From assembly GCA_002077045.2 (NCBI GenBank), contig KZ111144.1:1151865-1215864 (forward strand): a DNA stretch of 64,000 bases, written 5' to 3'. The position numbers and the translations under genes are program-made. Of the stretch, positions 9,992-21,400 are shown piece after piece. The first letter of the stretch is position 1; every line of letters begins with the position of its first letter. The notes under the pieces were generated by a model, which did not search any database, was not told the DNA's origin, and was given only the letters and a program-made list of their open reading frames with translations. This stretch comes from Rachicladosporium sp. CCFEE 5018. Lineage: Eukaryota > Ascomycota > Dothideomycetes > Cladosporiales > Cladosporiaceae.

Positions 9992-11539
9992 ATGCACGAA
10001 ATCGTGACCCTGCAATTCGGCCAGCAGGCAAACTACGTTGGCACCCACTACTGGAACACTCAAGAAGCCTACTTTACCTATGGAGGCCAAGAAAAGTCTC
10101 CAGTAGACCATGACATCTCCTTTGTACCAGGGTTCGGAGCTGACGGCTCAGACGCTTACACGCCACGGACCCTGATCTACGACCTCAAAGGCGCCTTCGG
10201 TACACTTCGACGGGAGAATGCACTGTATGAACAGCACGTCAACGATCCCGCCCAGCTCAATCTCTGGAATAGAGATGCTGTGACCTTACGCAACCCGCCG
10301 ATCCAGCCGAGTGCCTATCAGCTGGCATTAGAAGCTGGCCATGCACTCCCTGCGCTGACTACTGAGACTGTGCGATTCTGGTCAGATTACAATCATGTTT
10401 ACTACCACCCGAAGAGCATCGTACAGCTCAACGAGTATGAGCTGAACAGCTCGCTGATGCCATTCGAGAACTATGCTACGGGTGAAGAGCTTTTCCGGAG
10501 CCTAGACCGCGAGCACGACCTGCTAGACCGGGATTTGCGGCCGTTTCTCGAAGCCTGCGATCAATTGCAAGCAGTTCAGATCTTCACGACTACAGACGAT
10601 GCCTGGGGTGGCTTTACGGCGCGGTATCTGGAGCGCATTGCTGATGAGCTCGCTAAAGGCACTCGCTGGGTGTTCGCACTGGAGAACAGCCCTGCCACTA
10701 CGAGGACTCGCCGATTCGAGCAGATGTCCCATGCGGCTGAGTCGGTGTACTCTATTGTACCATCTACGAGTATGTACGTACCGCTGAAGAACTCTCCGAG
10801 TCTACTGGGAGGCATGCAGTACGATGCAGGCAGTCGATGGCACACCTCAGCATTACAAGCAGCTGTACTGGAGACATCGACGCTCTCTGGACGATTGCGA
10901 TCAGGCGCCGCGGGGCATGTAGGCCTTGACGAAGTCGAGACGAGTATCTCGAGCAACGGCCAGCGACCAGTTGTGGAGACATCGTGCGCTTTCCAAGATC
11001 CGTCACAGCTGAGCGGAGCGAAGGCAGTCAATGGCGACCACGACACACGGATGGCTAACGGGCACGTCAATGGCAACCTGGACGACTCCGACGCCAAGTC
11101 AACCGTCAGCTTCATGCCAGATGTGCCATTGATGCAAAGTCGACGCCACTCAGCGCCTCGGCTGAGCACTGTAGCGTCAGCGCAGGTCACTCGTGGGCCT
11201 TGGTATTCTTCCCTGGAGATCCAGGAAGCAGACATGAACGCTCGCGACCGATATCTTCAAGGCACTCGGACCTTCATACACCAGAACGAGGTGTTATTCC
11301 CACTGCTCTCATCATACCCGACCATCTTCCGCAATCCCGATTCGCCTGACAAGCTTGCTGTCAAGACATCCCTCTCGAGCTCGACGAGAGTCAACACATA
11401 TCTCAGCAGTCTCGCCGAGGTGGCGAGAGCATCACGTACCATGGAAGATCGCGAGGCAGTGTATCACGGTCTGTCCAGTATGGCCGAGGAGTACGAAGAC
11501 CGCGGCGGACTGAGCAGTGGCGATAGCGACGACGACTAG
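9992..11539 (+). CDS. DML1: DML1/Misato tubulin-like protein (left copy)
   Basis: 515-aa homologue of yeast Dml1 and animal Misato, a tubulin/FtsZ-fold relative needed for mitochondrial DNA inheritance and mitochondrial morphology. The N-terminus MHEIVTLQFGQQANYVGTHY is the tubulin-like Misato segment 1, followed by WNTQE and DHDISF. A further block spans about residues 110-235, with an ENALYEQHV stretch, SLMPFENYATG, and DAWGGFTARYLE. The C-terminal tail is acidic (SSGDSDDD). There is no intron. The gene is followed 182 nt downstream by an unknown gene on the same strand. Confidence 0.9.
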   Translation: MHEIVTLQFGQQANYVGTHYWNTQEAYFTYGGQEKSPVDHDISFVPGFGADGSDAYTPRTLIYDLKGAFGTLRRENALYEQHVNDPAQLNLWNRDAVTLRNPPIQPSAYQLALEAGHALPALTTETVRFWSDYNHVYYHPKSIVQLNEYELNSSLMPFENYATGEELFRSLDREHDLLDRDLRPFLEACDQLQAVQIFTTTDDAWGGFTARYLERIADELAKGTRWVFALENSPATTRTRRFEQMSHAAESVYSIVPSTSMYVPLKNSPSLLGGMQYDAGSRWHTSALQAAVLETSTLSGRLRSGAAGHVGLDEVETSISSNGQRPVVETSCAFQDPSQLSGAKAVNGDHDTRMANGHVNGNLDDSDAKSTVSFMPDVPLMQSRRHSAPRLSTVASAQVTRGPWYSSLEIQEADMNARDRYLQGTRTFIHQNEVLFPLLSSYPTIFRNPDSPDKLAVKTSLSSSTRVNTYLSSLAEVARASRTMEDREAVYHGLSSMAEEYEDRGGLSSGDSDDD

Positions 11540-11720
11540 ATGTACGGCCTGGCGACGAAGAGCAGGACATGCAGCTACCATACGACTATTCTAGGGAGGT
11601 ACGATCCAGGGAGCCTTCGCCCTGACGTGCCTGCCTGCCGCGACAAACCAGAGCAAACATTCACGTTGGACATCTGCTTCACTTTGCTCTGCTGCTCGAT
11701 CACCTCTTACTTCGGACAAG

Positions 11721-12422
11721 ATGGACACCACTATCTCCCACCACCGTACCCTCGACTTAGCCGGAAACATGGACGTGCACATCCGCAACACACATACCGG
11801 CGCATCAGCGGTCGCTTCGATGCTTCACCCCAGGGTCACCCGTCCGGCCTCCCCTGCCCCCGTCCAAGCTCTTCGCGTCCTCCTCGTCCGCGCCTGCAAA
11901 TCCTGGTCCCAACACACACGCCTCCAAAGCTCTCACCCAACACTCGCCCAAATCCTCACCGCAACCCCAGACAACACGCCCCTCTCCGCACAAACAAAGT
12001 CCCTCGCTCTGAATTACACCCTCGAAACGCTGCCCTCACGGATCCGGAGCCTCCGTGCAGGCGAGGATGCTGGCATCGAGCTGAGCGAGATCAACACCAC
12101 ACTTCTGGCGGAGCTAAGTGGCGCTTCAAAGAGTGTATACATGAAGGGCCACTTCAACAAACTCCTTCTCTCTGAGGATTTGCGCAACGCCATCGACGGC
12201 GTGGAGTGTGAGCTTGTGGAGCTCGAGACCAATCGCATGTACGATGTTGGGACCTTGAGAGGGCTGGTGATGCAGAAGCTCGGGCCCTGGACGGCCGAGG
12301 AGATGGATGCGGTCGTGAGTGCGATGGAGGAGCTGGGTTTGGACGTTAGTAGTCTCCAGACAGAAGGCGGCAGGAGGACGAAGCAGGAGGTGCAGGGTAC
12401 GCGCATGGCCATCGATGGCTGA
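11721..12422 (+). CDS. Uncharacterised 233-aa protein (left, intact copy)
   Basis: Single-exon frame from ATG 11721 of unassigned family. It reads MDTTISHHR, a region rich in Ala and Pro, VRACKSWSQHTR near residue 60, and a helical second half with ELSEINTTLLAELSG and GPWTAEEMDAVVSAMEELG. The frame is open throughout here, while the right-arm copy has one extra base after QHT that breaks it. I recognise no domain; the continuous frame and conserved C-terminal half in the mirror copy support a real gene. It is convergent with LHS1. Confidence 0.65.
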   Translation: MDTTISHHRTLDLAGNMDVHIRNTHTGASAVASMLHPRVTRPASPAPVQALRVLLVRACKSWSQHTRLQSSHPTLAQILTATPDNTPLSAQTKSLALNYTLETLPSRIRSLRAGEDAGIELSEINTTLLAELSGASKSVYMKGHFNKLLLSEDLRNAIDGVECELVELETNRMYDVGTLRGLVMQKLGPWTAEEMDAVVSAMEELGLDVSSLQTEGGRRTKQEVQGTRMAIDG

Positions 12423-12801
12423 AACCAGCCCAGCCTCACACATCCACAGATGTCTGTATCAAGCGCTCTGAACCGCACTCGGCTTGTGAACGCCAACAAA
12501 ATCGGTGTCACCACCTCTCGCCACTTGCAAATACTTCACCGACACCACCAGCAGCGGCTATACGAGCACGGGGCGGGATTGGTGCTGTTCGTGAGAGGCT
12601 GAGCTTGTGCACCGGCTGTCAGGAGGCGATAGGTGCATTAGCAGTGGCGCGACAACGGCGCCCGCGCAAAGTGAGTCTTTCAGGACTGACTGGTGGAGCA
12701 GCCAGAGCGTGGTGGGAATCGAACGCACAGGACATTTGAGATGATGCAAAGAGTGCACACATACCCAAACCTCTATACTACGCTCCAGCCAGCTTCCCCG
12801 T
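12423..12801. other. Intergenic region between convergent genes
   Basis: Shared 3' region of the 233-aa gene and LHS1. A B-box-like GTTCGATTCC lies on the minus strand near 12728, but no matching A box or cloverleaf was found. Nothing else seen. Confidence 0.5.
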
Positions 12802-15800
12802 CTACAACTCATCATGTCCCTTTTCCCCAGCCTCCTCTCCCTCCCCATCTTCGGCACCATTCTCCCGCACCGCCTTCAGAATCTCCTCCTCAGTAGGCAT
12901 CTGCCTATCAGCCCCCATAGTAATAAACGTCGGCCCCTTCTTCCCCTTCTCAGCTGCCTTACTAGCCTTAGGCGTCACACTCCCATCCTTCCCAGTAGCA
13001 GTCGCACTCCCCTTCCCCTTGCCCATTTTCGTCTTGCTTGACTTAGACGTTTTAGATTTTGAAGGAGTTTTAGACTTCTTACTCGAGCTGGCACTCCTCT
13101 CCTGTCCGCCCGCGTACTCATTAGCAAACCGCAACTTCTTAGCGACGAGCTGCTGCATCACGTCCTGTAACCTCGCCTCCTTCGCCTCAAGCTCAGAAGT
13201 CAACAGCACAGGGTCTTCGTGCGCTGCCAATGTCCCCTGAGCGGCTTCCTGTCCAGTGAACCAGGTATTCACATCCTCGTAAACGCCCGAGATGAGCGTC
13301 AGGTCCTCGGGCGTGAAGCTATAAGTCGTCGGTTTCGGCATTTCAGCCGTCGCCGAAGACGTGGACGGAGACGACGAAGCCGTAGCCTCAGCGTCCTCGT
13401 CAACTGGCTCCGCGTCCGTATCCACGGCAGGCGTAGCAGAAGCCGAAGCCGCGGCCTCGGCGGCGGCGGCTGAAGACGAGGACTGAAGTTCCGCCCACTC
13501 GCTCTTCGCCTTCGCCACGTCCTTGACCTGCTCCTTCACCATAGTCATAAGACTATCAGTCTTCTCCAGCGTCTCCTTGAATGCCTTGACTTTCTCCGGC
13601 CGGGCCTCGCCTTCCTTCCTCCTAGCCTGAATAGGCTCAACCAGCTTCTTCAGTCCGCTGAGCTTCTCCTTTAGCGTCTTCTCCGTGGACTTCGCGACTT
13701 CAGCGCCGTCTTCCATCCAGGAGCGCGTAGTGGCCAGGAGGGACGAGACAGCGTCGCGCTGAGCGACGGTGCTAACGCTGGAGTAATCCGTATTATCGAA
13801 GAAGTCCCTGACGTAGTATGTATACGCCTCCAACACATTCAGCGCCTCCTCTCTCGCCAGCCTCGCGCGATCCGAAGCATCGAAAGCTGCCAGTCTAGTC
13901 TTCATCCGCAGCGTCTCCTCGGCACTCGGTTGAGGCAGCCCGCGGGAAGTGATTGTGAAAGCAATGTTGATGGTCTCAATCCGCTTCTTCGGCTTCTCGG
14001 GGACTTTGGACGCAGAGGGCGATGCTGAGCCGGACGTCGAGGAAGACGTCGTGCTGCTAGCTTCGACGTCTTCGGTTGGTCCAGGCTCCGCTGCCTCACC
14101 ATCGGCGAGAGGTTCCTGGTCTTTCTTCTTGCCGAAGCCGAGGAAGTCTTTGACGCTGTCGCCGATGCTGCCGGTTTTTGGGATTACTGCAGAAGTGTTG
14201 CAGCTCACAGCGGCAGAGACGATCTCGGGTAGGCCATCCAGAGGGCTCAACCGAGCCTCAAACTTGGTGCTGACATCTGCTGCCTCGCAGCCAAACTTGT
14301 CCTTCAACGCCTTGACGCTCTCGGTGAGGTTTGTGGTGGAGATCGTAGCAATGCCCTGGTCCGCGCTCCCAATCTGCTGGTAGAGATGGAATTCAAAGTC
14401 TTCCTTGTTCTTGAAGCTCACAGCCTTCGTGACAGCCCCATGCCCGACAGGACTCTGCGGGGTGAACAACCCTTGCCGCTTCTCCCTGTCGCCATCAGGA
14501 AAGTACATTCCACTCGCATAGCCAGCTACATCAGAATCCCTGATCTCCTTGACCTTGAAGCTTGGCGAGAGTGCTGCAGCTTTCAGCGCTGCACCGAAGA
14601 CGGCGCTCTCATCGGCGTTGACATTTGACTTGAGTTTCTGCGGGTCTTTGACCAAGGCTTCGAGTTTGCGCTGAATGAACGGCGTGCGGATCAAGCCACC
14701 ATGCAGAATCACGCTGTCAAGATCTTTGTAGTCCATCTTGGACATCGCGAGGGCGACATTGATGGGCACTGCAACTCGAGCAGCGAAGTCTTCTGTGAGC
14801 TTCTCGAATTCTGTGCGTGAGAGCTTGGTCTTGAAGTCGATCTCCGGCAACAATTCCTCAAAAGTGCTGATGGTCTCCGTATTGGCGCTCAATGTCAACC
14901 GCGACTTCTCAGCCTCCTTCCAAAGCCTACTCATGATCCTGCCGTTCTTCTCGATCTCATCCGCCTGGATGCCACGACTCTTCATCACCGGTTTCGTCAG
15001 GAATTTGTGGACGTAGTCCTTCACAATGATCTCATTCAACGCATCGCCTCCCAGTGTGCGGTCCCAGCCCGTACTAAGCACCGTGACCTCCTGGACCGTC
15101 TTGTTAAAGCGTCCAATGTCCTTCACTGTCTTCCCCTGGAACCGCAAAAGCGTCGCGGTCGTAGCCCCAGCGCCCATGTCAAGCACCAAGTGATGCTCTG
15201 GCTTCCCGTCTTTGCTCACGTCCGGGAATGTCCTCGTCTTTGCGTAATCTAATCCGACAGCTAGCCCATCGCTCACCAGACCCATGACGTTCAACCCAGC
15301 CAGATCCGCAGCACGAAGTAGTGAGCGTTTCTCCATTGCCGTGTAGAAAGGCGGGATCGTGAGAACAACATCCTCGACACCACTCCCCTTGCCAGCCATA
15401 GTCTCTGCATTCCGCTTGATGCTGGCGAACTCCATCGCCATCAGCTCCTCTACACTCCATGGCACCTCAGTATCCTCGAAGGCCATGCTCTTGAACACTG
15501 TAGTCCCCAGCTCGTTCACCTGCTCGACCTGCACAGCAGGGTACTTCGCCTTGTAACTGTCCACCACCCAGTCCTTGCCCACCTCTTGCAACTCCGCCCC
15601 GAGCAGCGGCTTCAGCCCTGCGAATACCTCGCCGGGCATTCGCCCTTGCAGAGCCAGGGCATCTGGTCCATAGGCGCGTTCTGGAAACTGCCCAGCACCT
15701 GTGAGGATTGACTTCCGGTCTGAAGAGAGAGTGGGTTTGAAGGCTACGGCTGCAGCTTCCTTCCGTTTCGAGTCCTTTGTGAGCACGATCTCGAGGGGGA

Positions 15801-15933
15801 TGCCGGGTTTTACTAGGGTGGCTTTGATGTTTTGTTGGCCGGCGTCGAGACCGAGGACGGCGGCGAGTGTGGAGTGAGGGACTGTCAGAAGGAGGAGGGA
15901 GAGAAGTGAGGCGGCCTTCGCGGGCGGAAGCAT
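12802..15933 (-). CDS. LHS1: ER lumenal Hsp70/GRP170-type chaperone Lhs1 (left copy)
   Basis: 1043-aa large Hsp70 of the GRP170/Hyou1/Lhs1 group, a nucleotide-exchange factor for Kar2/BiP in the ER lumen. The ATG at 15933 gives a signal peptide (MLPPAKAASLLSLLLLTVPH, cleavage near residue 24) directly before the ATPase phosphate-binding start VLGLDAGQQNIKATL. VLDMGAGATTATL and DSVILHGGLIRTPFIQ are the later ATPase motifs. A Ser/Ala/Glu-rich linker and an extended helical C-terminus follow, ending in a Lys/Ser-rich stretch and the ER-retrieval signal HDEL. The apparent N-terminal extension upstream has no ATG. It shares an upstream region with the divergent transporter gene. Confidence 0.93.
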   Translation of the reverse strand: MLPPAKAASLLSLLLLTVPHSTLAAVLGLDAGQQNIKATLVKPGIPLEIVLTKDSKRKEAAAVAFKPTLSSDRKSILTGAGQFPERAYGPDALALQGRMPGEVFAGLKPLLGAELQEVGKDWVVDSYKAKYPAVQVEQVNELGTTVFKSMAFEDTEVPWSVEELMAMEFASIKRNAETMAGKGSGVEDVVLTIPPFYTAMEKRSLLRAADLAGLNVMGLVSDGLAVGLDYAKTRTFPDVSKDGKPEHHLVLDMGAGATTATLLRFQGKTVKDIGRFNKTVQEVTVLSTGWDRTLGGDALNEIIVKDYVHKFLTKPVMKSRGIQADEIEKNGRIMSRLWKEAEKSRLTLSANTETISTFEELLPEIDFKTKLSRTEFEKLTEDFAARVAVPINVALAMSKMDYKDLDSVILHGGLIRTPFIQRKLEALVKDPQKLKSNVNADESAVFGAALKAAALSPSFKVKEIRDSDVAGYASGMYFPDGDREKRQGLFTPQSPVGHGAVTKAVSFKNKEDFEFHLYQQIGSADQGIATISTTNLTESVKALKDKFGCEAADVSTKFEARLSPLDGLPEIVSAAVSCNTSAVIPKTGSIGDSVKDFLGFGKKKDQEPLADGEAAEPGPTEDVEASSTTSSSTSGSASPSASKVPEKPKKRIETINIAFTITSRGLPQPSAEETLRMKTRLAAFDASDRARLAREEALNVLEAYTYYVRDFFDNTDYSSVSTVAQRDAVSSLLATTRSWMEDGAEVAKSTEKTLKEKLSGLKKLVEPIQARRKEGEARPEKVKAFKETLEKTDSLMTMVKEQVKDVAKAKSEWAELQSSSSAAAAEAAASASATPAVDTDAEPVDEDAEATASSSPSTSSATAEMPKPTTYSFTPEDLTLISGVYEDVNTWFTGQEAAQGTLAAHEDPVLLTSELEAKEARLQDVMQQLVAKKLRFANEYAGGQERSASSSKKSKTPSKSKTSKSSKTKMGKGKGSATATGKDGSVTPKASKAAEKGKKGPTFITMGADRQMPTEEEILKAVRENGAEDGEGEEAGEKGHDEL

Positions 15934-17093
15934 CGTGGTGGTGGTGTACGGGAGGTCGCGTGATGCAGTGGGAAGCACTTCACAGAAGGCTATGCTCGAT
16001 ACGTTCAACGCATGGATGGGCTAAGCAAGGAGTGTATGCACGCGATGCAATGAAGCAGGCCAGAGAAGTTAATGTACGAATGTGTAGATGTATATGAGCT
16101 ATCGATGCGGAAGCCACATGCCAGCTTCAATATCCTGAAAGCACATGTTGCCAGTTGTACTTTCACCCGGATCTGCTGCCAATGCAGCCAATCTATCTCA
16201 TGCACTAGTCTCGTCGAAGAACGGAGGCTCTACAAGGCGTTTCGGATGCGAAGAGACAGCAGTGAACCGTTCTCTGCACAGCTCATGTCGTCAAGACCAC
16301 TTGAACAAAATTCCGGAGAGCTGACCAGGGCCAGGTTTTGCCTTGGTAGTGCGGACTCACTGAGAGGCTCAAGAAGCCAGATGTTGGGGCAGCCGCAGCT
16401 CTTACGCGCCTGCTGGATCATCCGGCGATGCTCTAGACCTTTGTCGCTCTCGTTCCGTTCCTCTACGCTAATCGTGTGCGACTTGCATGGCATTACCATC
16501 TACACCTCAGCATCAGGCGAAGAGAGAAAGGTGTCTCGAAGACAAGGTTAGAGTGGCGGACCGTTCAGCGATCTGCAAGGCACCCGCATCTATTCCGGGC
16601 TCCCTGCGATTGAACATCTCACGAATGCGCAATCCCTCCGTGCATTCATGCTGACAAGCATGTATACGAGACGGAGTGGAATAGTGCAGTGTCAGCCAGT
16701 CCGACTGCGTGCGATTCCACATGCATGTCCTTTGTCTGTACTGTCAAGGCATGCCTAATTTTCTCCCCTTCCCACACACAGCTTCCCCAGCCGAGCGACT
16801 CCACACTTCGACATCGAGCCGCGCATCTTCGTGACATTCTTCTGAACCCTACCGTATTGCTCCACCCTGGCTGCCTACTCCTTGCGACATTCGTGATCGC
16901 ACACTCTCACACTGTCTTCTCCCTCCAACCATCCCAGCGTACACTTCACGCCCTCACGACCTCTCCAACGCGCCATACGACCATGATACCCTCCCTCCAC
17001 TAACCCCAGCCCTCGCAACAAACCCCCCCATCTCACCTCGGCACACTCAAACCCACCACCCACCCAGTCCACACCCCCCAACAACCACCCACA
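15934..17093. promoter_or_regulatory. Divergent promoter region, LHS1 and NIPA-type gene
   Basis: About 1.16 kb between two divergent start codons. The stretch before the transporter ATG (about 16980-17090) is strongly C/A-rich on the plus strand, as in many fungal leaders. I could not identify an unfolded-protein-response element by eye. Open frames here are short and not preserved as proteins in the mirror region. Confidence 0.45.
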
Positions 17094-18535
17094 ATGGAGG
17101 ACAAATACATCGGCCTCACTCTCGCCGTCCTCTCCACCCTCGCCATAGGCACCTCCTTCGTCATCACCAAAAAAGGCCTAAACGCCGCCGCCCGAAGCCA
17201 CAACTTCGACGGCTCCGGCTTCGCCTACCTCCGAAACCCCATCTGGTGGGCCGGCATAATCACCATGGTCGTAGGCGAGATATTCAATTTCAGCGCCTAC
17301 GCGTTCGCGCCCGCGATCCTGGTGACGCCGTTGGGGGCGCTGAGTGTGTTGATCGGAGCGGTGCTGGGGAGTTATTTTTTGGAGGAGCAGCTTGGGATAC
17401 TGGGGAGGGTGGGGTGTGCGATTTGTTTGATTGGGAGTGTGGTTATTGTGTTGCATGCTCCGCCGGATCAGGAGTTGAGGGATATTGATGAGTTGCTGCA
17501 TTATGCGCTTGGGTGGTGTAAGTCTTTCCTGCCTTTAATGTTGATTGTGGAGCAGAGGGCGATACTGACAATCACAGCCTTCCTCTTCTACTGCCTTCTG
17601 GTGTCTATCTTCGCGGTCGTCATGATCTACAAAATCGCCCCCGTCTACGGGAAGCGAAACCCAATGGTCTACCTATCCATCTGCTCCTCCGTGGGCAGCA
17701 TCTCGATCATGGCGATCAAGGGCTTCGGCATCGCGATCAAGATGACGCTAGGCGGGAACAACCAGTTCACCTCAGCCAGTACTTACGTCTTCTTGATCGT
17801 AGTGGTGGTCTGCATCCTAACGCAGATGAACTACTTCAACAAAGCGCTTTCGCAATTCAGCACAAACATGTGCGTCCCCCTTTCTCAATCCGCCCCCCCC
17901 ACCTATTTGCTAATGCAAGACACAGAGTCAACCCCCTCTACTACGTAACCTTCACCACCCTCACTTTAGTCGCCAGCTTCATCCTCTTCGGCGGCTTCAA
18001 CACCACAGACGCCATAAACACCATCTCTCTGCTCTGCGGCTTCCTCACGATCTTCACCGGCGTCTATCTTTTGAATCTCTCGCGAGAAGATCCTGATGGC
18101 GTGAATCTTGGAAGGAAGGGCATGGTGGCGGGGGACGCGAGGGGAGGGTATAGTGAGGTGGACGGTATACCAACCGATGGTCTCACTGGCCTGCAGACAC
18201 GGCTGAGTATGCAAAGTCGAAGGAGTTTGAGTGGGGACGAAGGACACCGAATATCAGCGAGCTGGTCGCTGCGGAGCCCTGGCGCCGTGACAGGAGGGTA
18301 TAACTCCTTTCCAGCTAAGGGAAAGATGGCGGGCGACGGGCACGTGATGCATAGCTACGACGTCGAGGCAGGTGGACTCGGCGACCTTGCGGAGGATAGT
18401 GATGAGGACAGCGGGAAGAGCGGGCACAAGCGCACGAGTTTCGACGACGATGCGCCGAGTGGTGTTGGCGTGAGGAGGACGGAGACGGAGCGTGTGAGGA
18501 TCGGCGGGAAGAGCTTTGATCGCGTGGGACGATAG
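17094..18535 (+). CDS. NIPA-family magnesium transporter (left copy)
   Basis: 441-aa multi-pass membrane protein of the NIPA/DUF803 (drug/metabolite transporter-like) family, probably Mg2+ transport. Exons 17094-17517, 17578-17869 and 17926-18535 have GT-AG borders (GTAAGT...CACAG, GTGCGT...CACAG). Visible parts are the first helix with GTSFVITKKGL, NPIWWAGIITMVVGE, APAILVTPLGALSVLIGA and YGKRNPMVYLSICSSVGS, followed by a hydrophilic Ser/Asp-rich tail of about 140 residues. That tail is typical of fungal members. Both introns recur in the mirror copy, although intron 1 has diverged strongly there. Confidence 0.88.
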
Positions 18536-19474
18536 CGCTTGGCCCAAGCAAACTGACGAAAACGCAAAGTCTTGGCGTCAAATCGCAATACGTGGGCTAG
18601 CACAGTTGCCACGAGCACCTCTGCCAGCTCCGTCATGAAAAAGCGATACGCGCGTCGCTACGCACGCGTCGATCGGGCAGTTGGGGATCTCGCCGCGAAC
18701 GAGGCGGCAAGCGTGGCAGCGACTCGGCACTCGGCTGGGCGAATGGTCTCGACGAGACAGCAATACGAGACAATGCCGCAGCTCGGTCCATGAGTCTGAA
18801 TGAAGACAAGACGAGATGGGCGCAGCGTGGCAAATGCGCTGAGACTGCAGGGCAGGCACGCTGCTGGGCTTTCGAGATGACATTGTGGCAGTGCGGGATG
18901 GATGACACTGGAGTGGGATAGCGGAAACAGCATTCCTGGCGTTTCTGTTGGTAGCGGGCATACGTGCCTTGGGCGTTGCGTTTGGGAAGGATTGAAAGCT
19001 CGGACGGGATGCAACGGGATGGATTTGGGATCGATTGGATCACGCATTGATGTACGGCGCTCATGTCTCGAGGGTTTGAGCCGTTATTCGCGAGATCCAG
19101 GTAGTGATCTGTAGCGACTTCGAGAAGCACTGCGAAGCGTAGTACCTCAAAGCTGAGAGCTTTCCCGAATTCAAACCTCACGAGTTTGTCGTAATCTATA
19201 TGTACAGAACTGACTGCCTCCCTAAACTGCACACGATGTCTCTCAAAGCCGCCGTGCAGATGAGTTGGCCCTTTCTACGGCTTCCGCATGGACTCTCACT
19301 TGGCTCGGTACAGTCATGCACGGCATGGTGGCGCGGCTGGACAATAAGATCTATTAGATTCCAGAACTCGAGGTGGTGATAGTCAAGATGATAGCTTGCT
19401 CGTCTGGGATTTCGACGTGGACCGGTACCACGCTGCTCTTCTCTGAAATCCTTGATCCAGTCTCTCTCGCCGCT
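18536..19474. other. Intergenic region between convergent genes
   Basis: Convergent 3' ends of the NIPA and membrane-protein genes. The first roughly 350 nt do not align with the right arm; homology resumes near 18900. Short open frames here differ between the arms, and none is convincing. Confidence 0.5.
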
Positions 19475-21400
19475 TCAACCTTTCCTAAACCTCCCTAACC
19501 CCACAGGCACAGTGTACGAGTACCCGATCTCGCCTTCCATCCACTCCAACTGATCCAATAACTTGTTCGTCCACGTCGCGAACCAGCCGCCATCAACCTG
19601 TTTCACAGCCATGATCTTCGTTCCCTTATGCAGAACGCCTTTCAACTTCTCCCCCGGTCGTTTGATGACTTCACTCGCTTTGCCGAGTTTGATCTTCTCT
19701 TTCATGCGGTGGTCCAGTGACGTCGAGGGCGAGTCTTCTGGCGCCGAACATTCCTGCGGGACTTCGGAGGCCGAGGGTGCGCGAGTGTCTGGCATGCCGT
19801 CATCCGTAGACTGGATGTCCTGGATCTGCGAGGTCTTGGAGAGCTGGGTGATGAATGTCAGGAAGGCGTGGGAGAATTTGGCGGGGAGGGTGAGGTGGGT
19901 TGAGAGTCTGAGGGGAAAGGTGTCCGGGTTCTGAGATTCGGAGGTGTGAGCTTTTGAGTGGTTGGGCGGCGGAGGAACGAGGTATGAGTGGTAGGGTAGG
20001 AGGAAGGCGGGGGAGCTGAACGTCGCTCTCGTGGCTTTGAGACGGATGACCTTGTCGATTGAGTCGGAAGTCTCGACCCGTGTGACGATCGTTTCGCTGG
20101 CGCCGATAGAGCCTGAGATCTCGCGTGTAGTACGAAACGGCACAAAGGCCTTGACGACGACATTGGTGAAGTCTAGACAGAAGTCCGCGGGGCTAAGCCA
20201 AGAGGCGACTTCCTGCTCAAACTCCTCAACGTGCTTGTTCCGCGTTTCGTCCTGGCCGAAGAACTTGTCTACGAGGAGCTTGTGGAGTGGTTGTGCGGAT
20301 GCGGCGACGTAGATAGCTTGTATCTCTGTTGAGTGTAGCGAGGTGACAGGCATGAGCACCACGCGGAGCAATGCCGGATAGGCGTTGAACAGTCTGCCTA
20401 TGGGCGCGATATGCGACCAGAGTGACGATAACTTCGCGACGTCTGCTTCGCGAACCGAGACTGACGGCAGCTTGCGGAGCTCGGCACTGATGAGGGCACG
20501 TTTCTCGATCTCGCCTTGCGCTAGACCTGGATCGCGGCGAAGCATCTGTTCGACGCTGTCACAGCATTGGACAAGCCTCGACTTCTTGCGTAAGTCTGAG
20601 AGTGTTTGTTCACAGCTGGCTTCGGATGCTTCAAGCTTTGGACCGACGGTAGCCGTGCTTGGAGCGTCCTGATCGCCATTCACGGTTTTGGAGGGTTTAT
20701 TGACCTGGCTGGACGATGTCTCGTTATGGACGACGTACAGTTCGTTCACGAACAGCTTTCGGAAGACTCTGACCTCGAGAGCGTCGCAGTAGATGCTCAC
20801 TTCATGGACCCCGAATCTCAAGCCTGCGTAAACCAATTAGTGTAGCACCCACCCGCATCCTTGACTGGGGCGTAGCTAACTTATCTCAATCCCATGACAT
20901 ATAAGCCTCAGCTCACGGAGTTTGCCTGTGATACCACAAACATACGCGCTGCCACTCACGCCGAAGTCCAGTACGAGCACGGGTAAGTCCAAGACGATGA
21001 GTCTATCGCCGAAGACATTTACCTGCTCGGCCAGCGACGGGAAGGCTGCGTGCAGAACCTGCCACAGTACTGCGGCAGCTTGCAGCATCGCCGTAATGAT
21101 GACAAAGATCCAGCATGCCGCTGCGAAGAGATGGTATAGCCTCCATGAGCGTGGTAGAAATAGGAGGGAGAGGTAAGCCAGATTGACGCATGCCAGCAAA
21201 GTCCATCGTTTGGGTGAGAACTCCAACGGATACAGCAGAAGCACCGTCTCCACTGCAGCTCCAGAGAGAGCCCAGTGTCGGATCCATCGCGAGTAGTACG
21301 AGAGACATGCAATAGCAAGTTGGGTTGCCGTGAAGTAGATTAGGGTTAGGGTGCCTATCTTGCCCGCGGAAGAGTTCCGGGTGTTACCTGCGGTCGACAT
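19475..21400 (-). CDS. Conserved fungal membrane protein, unknown role (left copy)
   Basis: 622 aa from exons 21400-20881 and 20823-19475. The 57-nt intron (GTTAGC...CGCAG) is at the same place in the mirror copy and splits a Ser codon. The N-terminal 130 residues hold about four hydrophobic segments (for example LIYFTATQLAIACLSYY, TLLACVNLAYLSLLFL, WIFVIITAMLQAAAVLW). A cytosolic-looking remainder follows with a VLDLPVLVLDFG segment, a central helical region, and a C-terminal Lys-rich stretch (RMKEKIKLGKASEVIKRPGE). I recognise no family. Conservation of exon structure and about 95 percent protein identity between arms indicate a real gene. Confidence 0.8.

Noticed and set aside
10576..11235. 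219-codon antisense frame, also open in the other arm (42818-43477)
   Set aside because: Antisense to DML1; its conservation follows from the coding constraint on DML1.
12690..12780. Possible tRNA on the minus strand with GTTCGATTCC
   Set aside because: No matching A box or acceptor stem, and the site is mutated to GTTCAATTCT in the mirror arm.
21336..21352. Two telomere-like TTAGGG units in a row (mirror at about 32670-32690)
   Set aside because: They lie within the coding exon of the membrane protein and encode conserved residues (LTLIYF in the left copy); only two units, so chance.
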